From Branchiostoma floridae (taxonomy: Eukaryota > Chordata > Leptocardii > Amphioxiformes > Branchiostomatidae): DNA of 64,000 nucleotides. Below, piece by piece: positions 25,101 to 37,885 of the stretch (the first letter of the stretch is position 1; each line of letters begins with the position of its first letter). The notes beneath the pieces were generated by a model. That model saw only the letters and a list, made by a program, of their open reading frames with translations, did no database searches and was not told the DNA's origin. Location: contig NC_049985.1 of assembly GCF_000003815.2 (NCBI RefSeq), forward strand, positions 8,578,251 to 8,642,250, written 5' to 3'. The position numbers were made by a program, and so were the translations under genes.

Positions 25101-26181
25101 AATTACCTGCCAACATGGTCGTCGGAGGATTCAAATTATGCGACGTCAAAGGGAAGCATGTATGCTCCCACTTGTACACTGGGACAATGAAACCTCTCGA
25201 ATAAAATCTACACAACCACGACCACCCCATGTCAAGGGACCGGTAAGCGGTAAGCGGTAACCGCAAAGGATCAGCAAGACAGACAAAGCGCAGTGACCGA
25301 GTTACGAATTACGGAATGAAGATCAACTAACAAGTAACAAAACCAGGGACTTGAGCAACATGATAGAGCTCTCCTGACCACATGAACGTTCAAATATTAG
25401 CAGTCCATCCACCGCCGGATCGTCTAAACAGCGAGGACCAAAACACGCAGTCACGCGACATTGCCGCAGGTCTTTACTCAGCAAAAAGAACCTTTCACGA
25501 GTGCCAAACTTTTGTCTGAGAGAAACGCAATCCTGTCACGTAGGACAGGCGAGAGTGCACCGTTAACCAAACGATGTAGGATCCCACGACAAAGTCAAAG
25601 TTGTAACTATCAGGAACTGACATGAGAGCACCATTAACCAAACGATGCTGGATTCCTCCACTACAAAGCGAAGTTATAACAACTTTTTGATGATAAAAGA
25701 CTTCCCTCTCGTTGGACTTATAATTAATGATTTTCCAGTGCGCGCTGTCAAAGTGCCAGAGCGTAATGGTCAGACTACGTAGAGATCTACGTGCGTGTTT
25801 TTTTTTACCAGGATCTAGGAATGAATACCATGAACACAAACAGGAAACCGCGCTGTGCTATCCTGAAACGAACCTCTAAACTCTTCTTTATTTGCACCAC
25901 AGTAATCTCTCCGCTAGACGCATGGATCTATGGCCGCATAGTTTTCGATTGTAACTTATATTCAGCTTGTCACCCCAAAAGGGCTCGTCACTCCTGATTG
26001 TTGTTTGTGTCCTCTTGTCGGGCGCGGTAAAATCTTCAGCGGCCAACAGAAAACTGCCTATCAAGAGCATTTGAGCAACTTATTCTAAAGAATTTCTACC
26101 ATGAATGCGTGATAAAGATGCCATTAATTGAATAGCATTTTACCGAACATCCAGCAGTGGTGTTGTTGATATGCAGGTCAG
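22160..26181. other. Gene-poor spacer upstream of the KISS1R-like gene with local short repeats
   Basis: No exon is supported. I see: degenerate tandem units of about 24 bp around agtgggaagtgcatc (22410-22515); units of about 44 bp around atccaggaacggg (23260-23380); three AT-rich copies of about 85 bp with ttatccttattgcatcatta (24240-24475); and a direct duplication around gcaccattaaccaaacgatg (25550-25680). The KISS1R-like promoter may lie at the low end but is not identifiable. Confidence 0.5.
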
Positions 26182-26281
26182 NNNNNNNNNNNNNNNNNNN
26201 NNNNNNNNNNNNNNNNNNNNNNNNNNNNNNNNNNNNNNNNNNNNNNNNNNNNNNNNNNNNNNNNNNNNNNNNNNNNNNNNN
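26182..26281. other. Assembly gap (100 N)
   Basis: Exactly 100 N, a conventional placeholder for a gap of unknown size. Confidence 0.99.
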
Positions 26282-28849
26282 TTTAGTTTGATAGAAAAAA
26301 GCACTAGTACTGTGAAGACTTCGGCTCTAGTGAATGGAACATGCTGTGGCACTATCTATGTAGGTTTACTGGTCGTTATTCCGTGTCATATACCTGTGCA
26401 AGTATCTGTGTAAGTACGAAAGAATCTAACTGCGGTCCACCACAAAAGAGTAAAGTTCCATTAGGAAAACCGACGACACAATTGCTCAGGACACGAGGCC
26501 ATCCGGAAGTTTATGGTTGGAAGTCGGTATCGGCCGCCGTCCCGGTTTAGGTAGATGAAGGTGGATGGGCGCAGGTGTTCCATTATACGAGGCTTCTATT
26601 ATCACCCATCAACGAATCAATCTTCTTTGTCCTCCAAGGCATCAGATTGTGGAGGAGAGTCTATGCTGATGAGCTGAGACACTTCGGATGTTGCTGGTCT
26701 TTGTCTCGTGTTTCTAAGAACCTTGTTTTTCAGGGTCCCGTTACGCATGAGAGAATTCTGGTTCTTGTTTTTCCTCACTTATTATTGCTTTTATGTCTGA
26801 GACGATTCGAGTGTTTGTCTGGGATAACGTACTGTTGTAGCTTTGTGGACGGCCCACTGAGGGTAGCTACACTGCGTATACAGCAGCCTAAGTAACGTGG
26901 ATTATCCCTGCTTGCAGACCTGTGAAGGTCCACGAGAGGTTACCTGTCGTTAGAAGATGTATAATTCCTACCTGAAGTCCTGAGGAGTAAATCGTTGGAG
27001 ACAGCGCGGCGGGAACAGCAGGCATCCCGGAGCTGCCGTGAAGATTGAAACATCACACATGACCCTGTGGGTCACTCCCCCGTGTGGATTGATGGGAATG
27101 ACGTAAATCGATCTGGTCGCTTCCTTGTCGTGCTGTCCGTCATGATAACATCAGGTCCAGTGCGCTAAGCTCGTCATTTGTCATTCAAGGGGGTCGAATG
27201 TTGCATTTCGCTAAACAAGTTGGTACAGTGAATGCCTGGTGTCCAAGCCTACCATAGCTAGAAAGTCTCTCTATCACTATAAGAGCCTCGGCAGGTATAA
27301 TTGGATACCAGGCTAAGTGAATAAACCACCTGGTGCCGTGACGTCTCAGGCCGCAGCATTGTAATGGGTTCTGAATAGGCTCTGTTAAAGGGGTAAGACG
27401 ATTCTTAAAGAGAGAGGCTAAAAATACGCTTCTTGAGCAAGGCAAGGCTTTTGAAATGTTAACCACGTTGTGTGCAGTATATGTGCGGATTATGTTACTG
27501 TCCTCTTGGCTTTCGCCAGATAGACCTTAGAGATCCTTAGAATGTCATTGTAAGCCAGCGGGCTCTTTGCATATGTTGTGTAAGATGTAGCTCGATAAAA
27601 AGAGACATGTTAGAACCGTGCAGTCACAAGTCATACCGCCGCAACTAGATCTCTTCAATTACTTTTGCGGCGAATTGTCACATCTGCCCACAGAGTGCGA
27701 TCAAACATAAACGTACAGTCACAAGTCATACTGCCGCAACTAGAACTCTTCAATTATTTTTGCGGCGAATTGTCACATTTTTCCACAGGGTGTGATCAAA
27801 CGTAAACTAATCCTCTTCGATGTTCACCTCAAACCTGAAAGATGTCGCCGCTGATTGCTGTCTGCGGACCAGTTAACTGACATCATTCGCACCGCAGTCA
27901 TCCCTCAGCAAGGCGGCTGAACAGTTTTCCATTGTAACTTATATTTAGCCTGTCACCCCAAGGGGCTCGTCACTCCTGAATGTTGTTTGTGAGTCAAAGA
28001 GGGCTTCGCGGGCGGTGTGAGAAATTATGATAAAATGTCTGTCACTGTCTCACCATGGCGTCATCTTCATTTGTCTGCAGATAAAACATCTTTAACAGTT
28101 TCAGTGTGGCGCGCCATGGCGGCATTTTCATTGGTCAACAGGAAAAACTTGAGTGTTTGTTGTTTTCACGGTATCTGCAGTTTCATCAAATTGTCCTTTT
28201 TTACGGTAGAAGTAGCGCCCGTATAAATCTTTAGCTAAATTTGGTGTGTTACCATTGATAATTCATAGTGACTGGAGATTTGCTGCTTGTAGTTCTTGTT
28301 TTTGTCTTGTTTTGGTACTGGGTAACACCCCTTAGTGTTGGGGCAATCCACCCAGGGCGCAGTACTGCTGTTTTATTGGCCGTTCCTCAGGTGTTGTAAC
28401 ACCTCTTCCTTGAACTTAACGGGATTAGCTTGAAGGGTGGTTGAATATAGTAGATTATTCCAGTCGAAAGTGGTTCTTGGGAAATATGAGTATTTGAGAC
28501 AATCTTTATTGGTCTTGATGAGTCTGTATGAGTTTGGGTGACTATGTCGAGATTGCCTTGGGTTCAGCTCAAGTAGGAATCAGCCGGCAGGGCTAGGAGA
28601 CTCTTGTTCTTGTTTTGGTACTAGTACACGAGTGCTTAGGTCTATTTTAACTTAGTCCAGTGCCCGCCACTGAACTGAATATATAGCGGGTTGTTCGTAT
28701 CAGATCTATTCCACACTCCCTTTCGATCCTCTTATCAGATTCGAGTAGTCTCTAGGAGCGCTGGCGTTTATTTTTGGGAAGAGCGCTGATACGCAAAGCC
28801 AGGCCAGGGTCGTTACTGCCGGGGAGATCGATTTTGCGCCCCTAGAAGT

Positions 28850-29216
28850 TAAAGAGACACTGGCTTGTCTGACGTTGCGAATCAGCGCTCCTCCCAAAAA
28901 TAATCACCATCGTCCCCGTAAGGTCTACAAATAAAGGAAGCTAGCGTCGGGGTGGTTTATTTGTCGGTAGGGTTTTGCCTTTTCCTCCCACACAGTCTAT
29001 CAACCACGATTTACATGTATATGACTGTAGGGTTGTAAGAAGTTAAAGAGACACTGACTGGCCTGACGTTGCGAATCAACGGTCCTCCCCAAAATAACCG
29101 CCACCAACAAAGGAAGCTAGAGTCGGGATCGTTTACTCGTCAGCAGGGGTTATGTCTTTTCTTCCCACACAGTCTATCAACCACGATTTACATGTATATG
29201 ACTGTAGGGTTGTAAG
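28850..29216. repeat. Two tandem copies of about 185 bp, also related to sequence at the KISS1R-like 3' end
   Basis: Both copies begin agttaaagagacactg and end cacacagtctatcaaccacg...gggttgtaag. The inner part (gcgaatcagcgctcctccca...aaaggaagcta) resembles 16970-17030 just past the KISS1R-like stop codon, so it is a dispersed repeat. Confidence 0.65.
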
Positions 29217-29944
29217 TATGACCACATCAGAGCCATCTCTCCCTTCATCTTCCCGCCCATACGAGCTCCTAAACGAGATCAAAGTCGCGCGCCCCGGGTT
29301 CCTCTGCCTGTTCTCCGATTAAGCGCCGGCTCGTTCCGGCGGTGATGAAATGTGCCACTACACATTTTCCGAAGGCTTGATTGCAGAAAATGGCAGTAAG
29401 ACTTAACGGGAGGCGGATTTAACTCCGATTACAAGGGTAATTGCAAAATCTGGAGGGGCTCCTGACCCGAGATGAAAAGGAAGAGGTCGTGATTTGCTAC
29501 CGGGATGAAAGTCGGGAGACAAATTAAACTTTCTCATGCAGAGTATTACATGGCAGGAAAATTAAGTAGGCATGTTGAGAGACAGTCATTGAAGAGATCG
29601 CCGGAAATCCATGCGCAGCGTAGTGCAAAAACAACAAACTCAATATATAGCTAATATTTATCTAACCTTCTTAAAGCATCTTTCTATATAAAGTAATATC
29701 TGTTTGCATTCTGTAGTGCGATGCTGTAGTATGAAGACGAGATAGAAAGAAAGGCGTAGAGCATGCCGAGAGCGTGTCTGGAGCACGCCATGTGATGTGT
29801 TGAGATATCACGAGGTGTGCATGATTCAGAATCATGCTCTGTGCCATTACAATGCTAACACCATCTGTGCTATCATCATTGCTAACAACTACCCTCTAGA
29901 CATTGGTCGGGTCCCTTGAAGAATTGTCTCTGAAAGTTCTATAA

Positions 29945-30210
29945 AGTTGAAAGTCAGGCGTTTGGAGTGGAGGACAACAGAACTGGAAAAAGCCAGACGC
30001 CAGTGAGGAGTGGAGGAAAACACAACTGCACAAAGTCAGACAACTGCAATAGTGGAGAACAACAGAACTGGACAAAGTCAGACGAGAGGAGTGAAGGAGA
30101 ACAGAACTGAAAGTCAGACATGAGATGTGGAGGACAACAGAACTGGATAAAGCCAGCCGTGAAGAGTAGAGAACAACTGAACAGAACTGGATAAAGCCCA
30201 ACATTCTAAT
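29945..30210. repeat. Degenerate tandem array, unit about 48 bp
   Basis: Agaactggacaaagtcagac and gtggaggacaacagaactgg recur about five times with many changes. The minus-strand frame through it (Ser/Leu-rich) is a repeat by-product. Confidence 0.65.
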
Positions 30211-31950
30211 GAGCTCAGGACAACAGAACACCATTTTTGTTCGTACATAGATGGCCGACCAGATCGGCCCAAGTCAAATGTGATTTTACCAAATGAACAC
30301 TATTCATATGCAGTGCTGTCCACACGGAGAAGTATATACAATTATGAAAAGACCTGAAGGCATATCATAACTGGCAAAAATTAACGTAAAAAGGCTCATG
30401 CGGTCCTGCCCCAAAAAGCATATAAATGTCGGCAAGGTAACAGCTAACGATATAAGAACATTGATGAACATAAAGCGAATGTCAAGAATAGTCAATATCA
30501 AACCTACAATCAGTTCGCTAATGAAACAATCCTCGGATAAATCTCGTTGGTATGAGATGGCTGTCTAAAGAAAGAAAGAAAGACATGCCATGGAAAACGA
30601 GAACTGAGGGTAAAGATTAAGTTGCCATATGCTATCAAAATTCTAGTACACGCCGTACTTACCTATAAATCGTTACAAACTGACTATGTAAGTGACACGT
30701 GCACAAGAAATACAGAGACAGCGTTTGCTGTATAGATGTCCCGTTCCATCGGAGGTAAACGTCAACACATTTGCTATAGCGCTATGAAAATAAGAAATGC
30801 GGAAATATCTGAACATTACAGTGTTAATTTTGTGGCGTAACGCGTGGGTGGTCCTTTTAAGTTCATGACTATGATGTCGTGAGGGAAAAGCAAGTGCTGA
30901 TAAGACAAAATCCATCATTACTCTACTGAGATGGAAATGCTGATCAGATTGGCGACGTCTGCGCTGAGAACCGTGGCGACAAAGGCGTAGAGGATGGGTG
31001 AATGGAGCGGCCAAGTGTAAAACAGGCCCACATCGTGGTGTATTAGGCTTATCAGCAAACAGCCATGGCCACGCTGACTTACCCGGCTGAAACGGACGAT
31101 AAAGTCCACCGTTATCAGTCAAAAGTCATGAGTGCAGAGAGCCTATCTGTAATGAACCCTTCCTATCAAGACCCGGCTGCCGCCGCTACTGCGCTCCTCT
31201 GAACCTTAAAGGGCAGGAGTCAAATGCGGATACCCCAGTGATTCTTTCATACACCAATCACATGAAAAGCCCTACTCACCTACTTCAGGAGGCTTTCTTG
31301 CACGAACATGTCTCTTACTCATCTGTAGCTGGCGCCCTCACCATCACCCCGTTTACCGGAGCTCTGAGCGCCTCCGCCGAACTCGCACAGCCTCCTGCTG
31401 GAATGGGCTGACGAGCGCGCGGCAGGCAGAGCTACGTTCACGTTCCACTTACAGACGCGTCATGAATACGTAATGACACGTTTCGGGCGCCGCTCGTGTA
31501 ACAGCGGGCAGACAAAACAAACCATCAAAACAACTAGTTAGAGCAGAACTCAACATTTCATCTTGACCATCACCATGGATATCATGACGTCGATATTAGG
31601 AAAAATCCGGTGTCTTGTGGTTGTCTATTGTGATATAGTTTCACATGTATAAACATGTGCAGCTGGTGATGCGGGCGGCGCCAATGTTATCCTATCAAAT
31701 CACCATAACATGGGTCCGTAGACAAAGTTTAAAGCACAAATATTATGATACTTAAGCTCCAATGAACAATAATATTTGTTACCGCAAAGCGATGTATCTC
31801 GTATCTTCACACTTTCATTGCGTAGAAATTGCAATATGAGTCTGCTAGTAACATTAGATCTAAATTGGCTTCCTCTGGCCTTACTTATCACATGACTAGT
31901 ACTTGTAAGAAAGAAGGGAAGCAGTCAGGCGATGCACGTATGTCTTTTAA

Positions 31951-32428
31951 GGCCACAGTAAGTAAATTTTATGGATGACATCCACGCGCTCATTTTAGAT
32001 ATGAAAAAAAAAGAATATCGGAAAATGACGAAAAATGACCCAATTGAGCAAATTTGTTGTGTTGTAGCCTAATGATTGTACTTGGTAACTTGTAGACGTG
32101 ACACTATCTTGTTTGCGATGACTGTAGTGGTTGGATTCTTGTAAAGGTGCCACCAATATGGAAGCCGCGAATGTTACCAACTTTGTAAGTGATACCAATC
32201 TACCATACTAGTGTCACTTTTACTACACCACTGCAGTTCTTTAATACAGGAATGAATGCCTTGTTAGCTTTGATATCATGATTTGTCACTTTAATTCTTG
32301 TTACAACGTTAGTGTTGTCTATTCCAAAATTGTAGCGAACTTATTTTAGGCATCTTGTTTCTTTCGCCCCATCTCATTATTTTTGCAGTCTGCAGAGGAT
32401 GTCATCCATAAATTTACTTGCTGTGGCC
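31951..32428. mobile_element. PIF/Harbinger-like MITE (478 bp) with TAA duplication
   Basis: Termini ggccacagtaagtaaattt and aaatttacttgctgtggcc are inverted, flanked by TAA at 31948-31950 and 32429-32431. It shares the subterminal ggatgacatcc/ggatgtcatcc words with the copy at 11039-11268 but has about 250 bp more inside. Confidence 0.85.
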
Positions 32429-34576
32429 TAAGTTAAAAAACAACAACATAAAACCCTGATATTGCATTCACTGTTAACCCAGTGCGACAACAAATGCAGG
32501 ACACACCGCAAACCAATCAAAGACACGCAAGGTAACGGTTACTCCAGCAACTACATAGATTCTGGAAAAGGCCCAACTGTCTCCAACTGAGTTTGAGATC
32601 CAGTTGCTTGAGTAAATGTTATCTGATTGCTTGAGTGATCTGTCCAGTTGCGTGAGTTATTGATATCTTGCGTATCTTCTTACCTGAATGTCTAACCTTC
32701 AGCTACTAAACAGACATTGTGTCGTTCCCTTCATTTCAACATTATGCCCATCACGTTCCCATGACGTCACTCCGTACATACCTCCAAGGATGTACTGTAT
32801 CTTACCCGAACCTTAAGACAGAGAATCCTCTTCAATTTTTTCCGTCATAGCAGGTCGCAGTCTGCAATATTACACAGCCAGACCCTATGATGTGTTCAGC
32901 ACAGTCTTGCCTGTTATCCCTGTTAGCGCTTTGGGGCATATGTATTACCTTCAGCAGGTTATATTTTGGTAGCGTTTGCATGTACAAGAAGGTCAAACTC
33001 CTATTTTGACCTCCTTGGTATGTACGACGTATATATGCGTGTTTGTGAAATAGCAGAATAGCTCAAGAAGCCATTGATGGATTGTCATGCAATTTTACGA
33101 GTGGTTTTACGAGTAGGTCTTATGAAAGAAATGATTTAGAGTTCCCCCTCCCCTGTCTGATTTATTTGGTACTGCAGCAGAACTTCCAGTTTTGATATCA
33201 TGTGTTGTGGACAAGCTATGGCCATGATTTTTCAATGTCAGTTTATTTAGTTGTGTTCATTTCAGGAAGGATATTTAGACTGTGAACGTCTGTTCATGGA
33301 GCCGTATCGGTTGACGACACCAGTGCTGCCGGCCAACCAACCAGTCTGGCAAGCCTGACAAAATAGATGCCCTTCAAGAAGCTCGTTTATTTCCCAGATG
33401 TGTGTTCACGTCACATGAATAGTGTTGTTTTCGCTCCTGTTTGACAGCCGCCAGAGCGCCCTTCCTGTAGGGCTCGCTAACCGGCCTCTTCATGACAGCA
33501 CGGGCTTCTCTCGGGCTCAGGGAAATCTCAAGCAACCAGCACAAAGTACAAAATATCACCACTATTTATTCAGATGTTTTTAAGCTATGCTGACCTAAGT
33601 ATATTTGGAAACACATACATACGCAAGTTCATGCCCAAATTGATCGCTATAGTAAGTGTAATTCAGACTTCCAGCAATGGAATTATTTTATTATTATTTT
33701 ACATTTATTTTTGTCCTTGTTAACTAATGATTGATGCCATGACTTTGAACATAACAGTATCAAAATCTCACTCATGGAAAAATCTTACTTGCCCGATCGG
33801 GCAAGTGAGGTCGGATATGCTCTTGCCCGATCGGCCTTTCACTTGCCAGGGACACTCACCATGATTTTTTTTACATGTTCTTGACTGAGCTATACTGACC
33901 TAGCATGTCTGAAAACAGCAGAGGCAGTTGCCAAAATTTATCGATATAGAAAGTCTGGGGTTTTATTGACACAAAGGACTCGCAGGCGATGTGCAGTACG
34001 TGGTGAACAAGTATGGTAGTGTGGAATAAACCTCAAAGTATATACTTACAAGTCAAAGGAGTGAGATAAGGAAAAGCTTATATGTATAGATACGTAGTTA
34101 TATATATATACGTATGCAGGGTGAAATTACCGAATTGTTGTATTTTACTTTGTTTCGAATTCTGCTTTTAACTGTGCACTAGTGAGATATACCACAGCGC
34201 ATATAACTGTAAGCGGTCTGTAACCTGTAACAGAACGGTACGTCTGAAGACAGATAATTGGCAGGTGACGTTGTCACGTCTGGAAATGTGATGCACAATA
34301 TTTACACATTCTTTCGCAGACTGGTTATATCCTGGTCCCTTTCTACTTCAAGAGGATGAGCACTAATCCCTGTTTCTTATTGCAGAGCGAAGCTTAAAAT
34401 CAACTAGTTCAACTTAAGTTACTACTATCTAATGGCATTTGATCATTAAAATAACAAATGGTTTATTACCGCTATAACACATTTGAAGTAATAGTTAAGG
34501 TGTGGGCGGAGCTACTTTATGTGGATTTGGTACAGCCCCGCCCTCCTAAGGATTTTGTTTGCAGCCCGAAAGCGAC
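32429..34576. other. Spacer without recognisable genes
   Basis: No exon is supported. A palindromic cttgcccgatcgggcaag block at about 33788-33845 recurs in altered form at 36030-36085 and 43950-43990. A short (TA)n run is near 34099. Confidence 0.5.
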
Positions 34577-35419
34577 TTAAGCTTAGGGCACAACCCGCCT
34601 TACGTGCAATTTGTCCGTAGGTTTTTTTTTTTGAGGCCACGTCCGCCACGTATTTCTGAAAACGTGGAAACGACTGGCAAGAACATGGAGGGAGTACGTC
34701 AACACAGCGACACAAAGTTTTGCCTGCATGTAAAGTCTGCGTGCTCCAAAATCCGTGGGATTCCCTACGAGTTCGTACGGAGGCGGCACTTACCACTTAC
34801 GCGGATCCCAAAAGATTGTCCACGTTTTGGCACGTAGACAGCACGTACAGTCAAACCTGCCCAAGACGACCACCCGGGGGACCGAGAAAAATCGGTCGAT
34901 TTGGACAGGTGGTCGCTGAGAAGAGTATCGACTCAAAACATGCCCGATGTAAAGTATAAATGGTTTCCGTTGTGTTTAATGGCAAATAGCGAGCACACTG
35001 CACGCACACAAAGAAGCGAGGTATTAACTGTCAAATACAACACGCACACTGTAAATTGTAAATTCAAAATTATTCTGTAAATTCAAAAATATTATTCTAA
35101 ACATAACTTCGTAATGGCAGTCAAAATACGACGCAAAATGGCCGATTTCGACACAAAATCGCGCTAGATATCATAAAAAATCGATGAAAACCTCAATTTT
35201 GAAAATGATGCGGTCGTTATGGGTCCTAATTTGGGCCGGTCGCGGTCGCGTTGGCCAGGTGGTCGTTGAGAAAAGGTCGCTTAATGCTTACGTCCATGGG
35301 AAAAAAAATCGGGACCGAAAAAATGCGGTCGAAATGGCCAGGTGGTCGCTGAGAAGAGGTGGTCGCTCGGGCAGGTTTGACTGTATTTGCACGTACGGCG
35401 GGTTGTGCCCTTATCTTTA
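34577..35419. mobile_element. Inverted-repeat element interrupted by a nested MITE
   Basis: The outer ends (gcttagggcacaacccgcc ... ggcgggttgtgcccttatc) match the element at 20116-20437, in opposite orientation. The body from about 34600 to 34847 and the last part after 35384 join to give that element's sequence once the insert is removed. Confidence 0.8.
34848..35383. mobile_element. TA-target MITE (536 bp), copy 2, nested insertion
   Basis: Same ends as the copy at 12672-13157 (cagtcaaacctgccc / gggcaggtttgactg), with TA on both sides (34846-34847, 35384-35385). It interrupts the outer element at gcacgta|tttgcac; the uninterrupted relative at 20116-20437 has the site with a single TA. Confidence 0.9.
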
Positions 35420-35420
35420 G

Positions 35421-35630
35421 AAGGCTTCTCCCGCTGTTTAGACCAGACGACTGTCTGGTACGTAGGTGTGATGAGTTTTGAATAAAGTGAAATCATCTCG
35501 CTTGTTCAGACAGTTGAAGACTAGAGAAACGTTTGTCGTGAACCGTGAGTGGTGAGCCTTCACTTTATTTAGAACTCATCACACCTACGTACCAGACAGT
35601 CGTCTGGTCTCGAACAGCGGGAGAAGCCTT
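35421..35630. mobile_element. Foldback element, 210 bp with arms of about 70 bp
   Basis: Aaggcttctcccgctgttta at the left is mirrored by aacagcgggagaagcctt at the right. The arms continue through gaccagacgactgtctggta and cgtaggtgtgatgagttttg. It directly abuts the previous element. Confidence 0.85.
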
Positions 35631-37129
35631 CCAACTTGCCTCAAAGCGGTGATACAACCCTTTGTTCTTTTAATATAAGTTTATTGAAACTCTTGGCCGT
35701 GGGCTAATTGCAGGTTACATGAGAAATTCAAACAGTGCAAAGAACAATGATAACGTTACAAGTGTCTACTCTAGTCTAAAAGCTAATTCTAGATCCTGGG
35801 TTATTGGGTTCGACTTCTTTTTCAGAGACAGTGGAAGACGAAAGATGACATCTTTTCTATATCATGTGTGGGTTTTGTGATGTTAGAAATTATATAGAAG
35901 GAGAACTGTTTTCTTTTTGTCAGTGATTGTGATCAATGGTCAAGACAACAACACGGAGTGACGAACCCCTTTGTTCCCTCCATGATGCAAATTTAAAGCC
36001 CCTCGGTGATCATGAAACAAGGTAACTTGGTCGGGCAAGTGGGGTATGACATGCGCTTGCCCGATCAGCACTTTCACTTGCCTGGGATCCAGACTGGTGG
36101 AATTTTCCAACGTTAACCTTGTCCTATTATCCATATAGTTTCATTGTCTTGTTGAATATTTTAATTCCCATGTTGTACAAGTGGCGGCGAGAATATGACT
36201 CGTCGATAACTAAAGTCCTCTGCCACTCTGTCTTTTGTCTGATATCTTGCAAATGAAAAAAAAAAGTGTATTCTTCTGTACCCAAAACACGATCCAAGTC
36301 AAATTAACGGTACATATATGCAGCACATGTTCGGCGACTATCACCCATAAACACTGTACACGGAAAACGATTATCAGTGCATGTAATGCTGTGCATGGAA
36401 AGTCCTTTAATAACGCTATTAAATACTGGGTGTATCGCGCTTATCAACATTCACAAGGGAGGTGAAATACATCGTTTGTGTGAAATGAACCTCTTTGCCT
36501 TTAGAAAATTGTTAACGGATCCGTTACCCTTTACTTTTGCGTTTCCGTTTTACCCTTTTTCCGTTTGGAAAAGTTACATGTGGTGTGGCAGCTGAATGAA
36601 GCTGTGCTTGATAAAATGGATCCGGAGGTTCTTTTTGTGTGGTTGAACAGTATCAGATGAAGGATGTTGGGTGGGTTAGCTTATGTAGGTAGGTGGGCAT
36701 CGGAGTGAGGGCAAACAATAGTCGACTGTGCGGTACGAGTATGTACAGCCAGGTCTACCTTTCTAGGCCGTGCCTGTTGCCTACCAGTACCTATACCTCC
36801 TGGTTGTTGGGAAAGGGGCAAGTTTAGTATGAAGAGTTAGATTTGCATCCAGGTTCGTCTGTCACCGAGAGATAGGGCAACACTTGCCGACCCTAGCCTA
36901 TTAGAGATATATGATATGTAACTTTCGTTAAGCGAGAATCAATGGGCCGCCCCACGGCTAGTGACAAACTATTGTGGAAAAATTGCGAAAATTTCGCCTT
37001 TTTTTCTCAATGCGGTTACAAATGCACTGACGTATGACGCACTGGTAGATTGCTGAAAGAAAACTTTATTGGAAAAGTGAACTTAGGCACAATGATTGAG
37101 ATGTATCAAAAGAGAATTGCAGTGATCGC
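35631..37129. other. Spacer without recognisable genes
   Basis: Nothing coding is supported. It includes a second copy of the cttgcccgatc block (36030-36085). Confidence 0.5.
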
Positions 37130-37885
37130 GCCTAGCTATGGCTGGCTAGACGGCATCTCTTGATTCATGTTTCTAAAACAGCTAGCTAGACGGCACCGCT
37201 GGTTTCATGTTTCAGACAGCGGCTAGCTAGACGGCACCACTGGTTTCACGTTTCAGCTATGGTTAGCTAGACGGCACCACTGGTTTCAAGTTTGAGACAG
37301 CGGTTAGCTAGACGGCACCACTGGTTTCAAGTTTCAGACAGCGGCTAGCTAGACGGCACCACTGGTTTCACGTTTCAGCTATGGCTAGCTAGCTATAGAC
37401 GGCACCACTGGTTTCATGTTTAAGACAGCGCTTAGCTAGACGGCACCACTGGTTTCAAGTTTGAGACAGCGGCTAGCTAGACGGCACCACTGGTTTCACG
37501 TTTCAGCTATGGCTAGCTAGCTATAGACGGCACCACTGGTTTCATGTTTCAGACAGCGGTTAGCTAGACGGCGCCACTGGCTTCAAGTTTCAGACAGCGG
37601 CTAGCTAGACGGCACCACTGGTTTCACGTTTCAGCTATGGCTAGCTAGCTATAGACGGCACCACTGGTTTCATGTTTTAGACAGCGGTTAGCTAGACGGC
37701 ACCACTGGTTTCATGTTTCAGACAGCGGTTAGCTAGACGGCACCACTGGTTTCACGTCTCAGCTATGGCTAGCTAGCTATAGACGGCACCACTGGTTTCA
37801 TGTTCCAGACAGCGGTTAGCTAGACGGCACCACTGGTTTCATGTTTCAGCTATGGCTAGCTTGACGGCACCACTGGTTTAATTTT
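37130..37885. repeat. Minisatellite with two unit types (about 41 and 47 bp), about 18 copies
   Basis: Each copy holds agacggcaccactggtttca. One unit type is joined by gacagcggttagct, the other by agctatggctagctagctat. The types alternate in blocks, giving a higher-order pattern. There is no spacer variety of the kind expected in CRISPR. Confidence 0.95.

Larger units (their letters stand above)
26282..31950. other. Gene-poor spacer with direct duplications
   Basis: No gene is supported. Visible repeats: two copies of about 95 bp (27621-27715 and 27716-27810, gtcacaagtcatac...gcggcgaattgtcaca); a word of about 75 bp shared by 25935-26010 and 27920-28000 (cattgtaacttatatt, gggctcgtcactcctga); two tandem copies of about 185 bp (28850-29040 and 29041-29216); and a degenerate array of about 48 bp (29945-30210, acagaactgga..aagtcagac). 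Confidence 0.5.

Noticed and set aside
30673-31122. 149-residue minus-strand frame
   Set aside because: No known motif in that frame; composition looks random.
37130-37885. CRISPR-like look of regular repeats
   Set aside because: The whole unit is conserved with no variable spacers, and the genome is eukaryotic.
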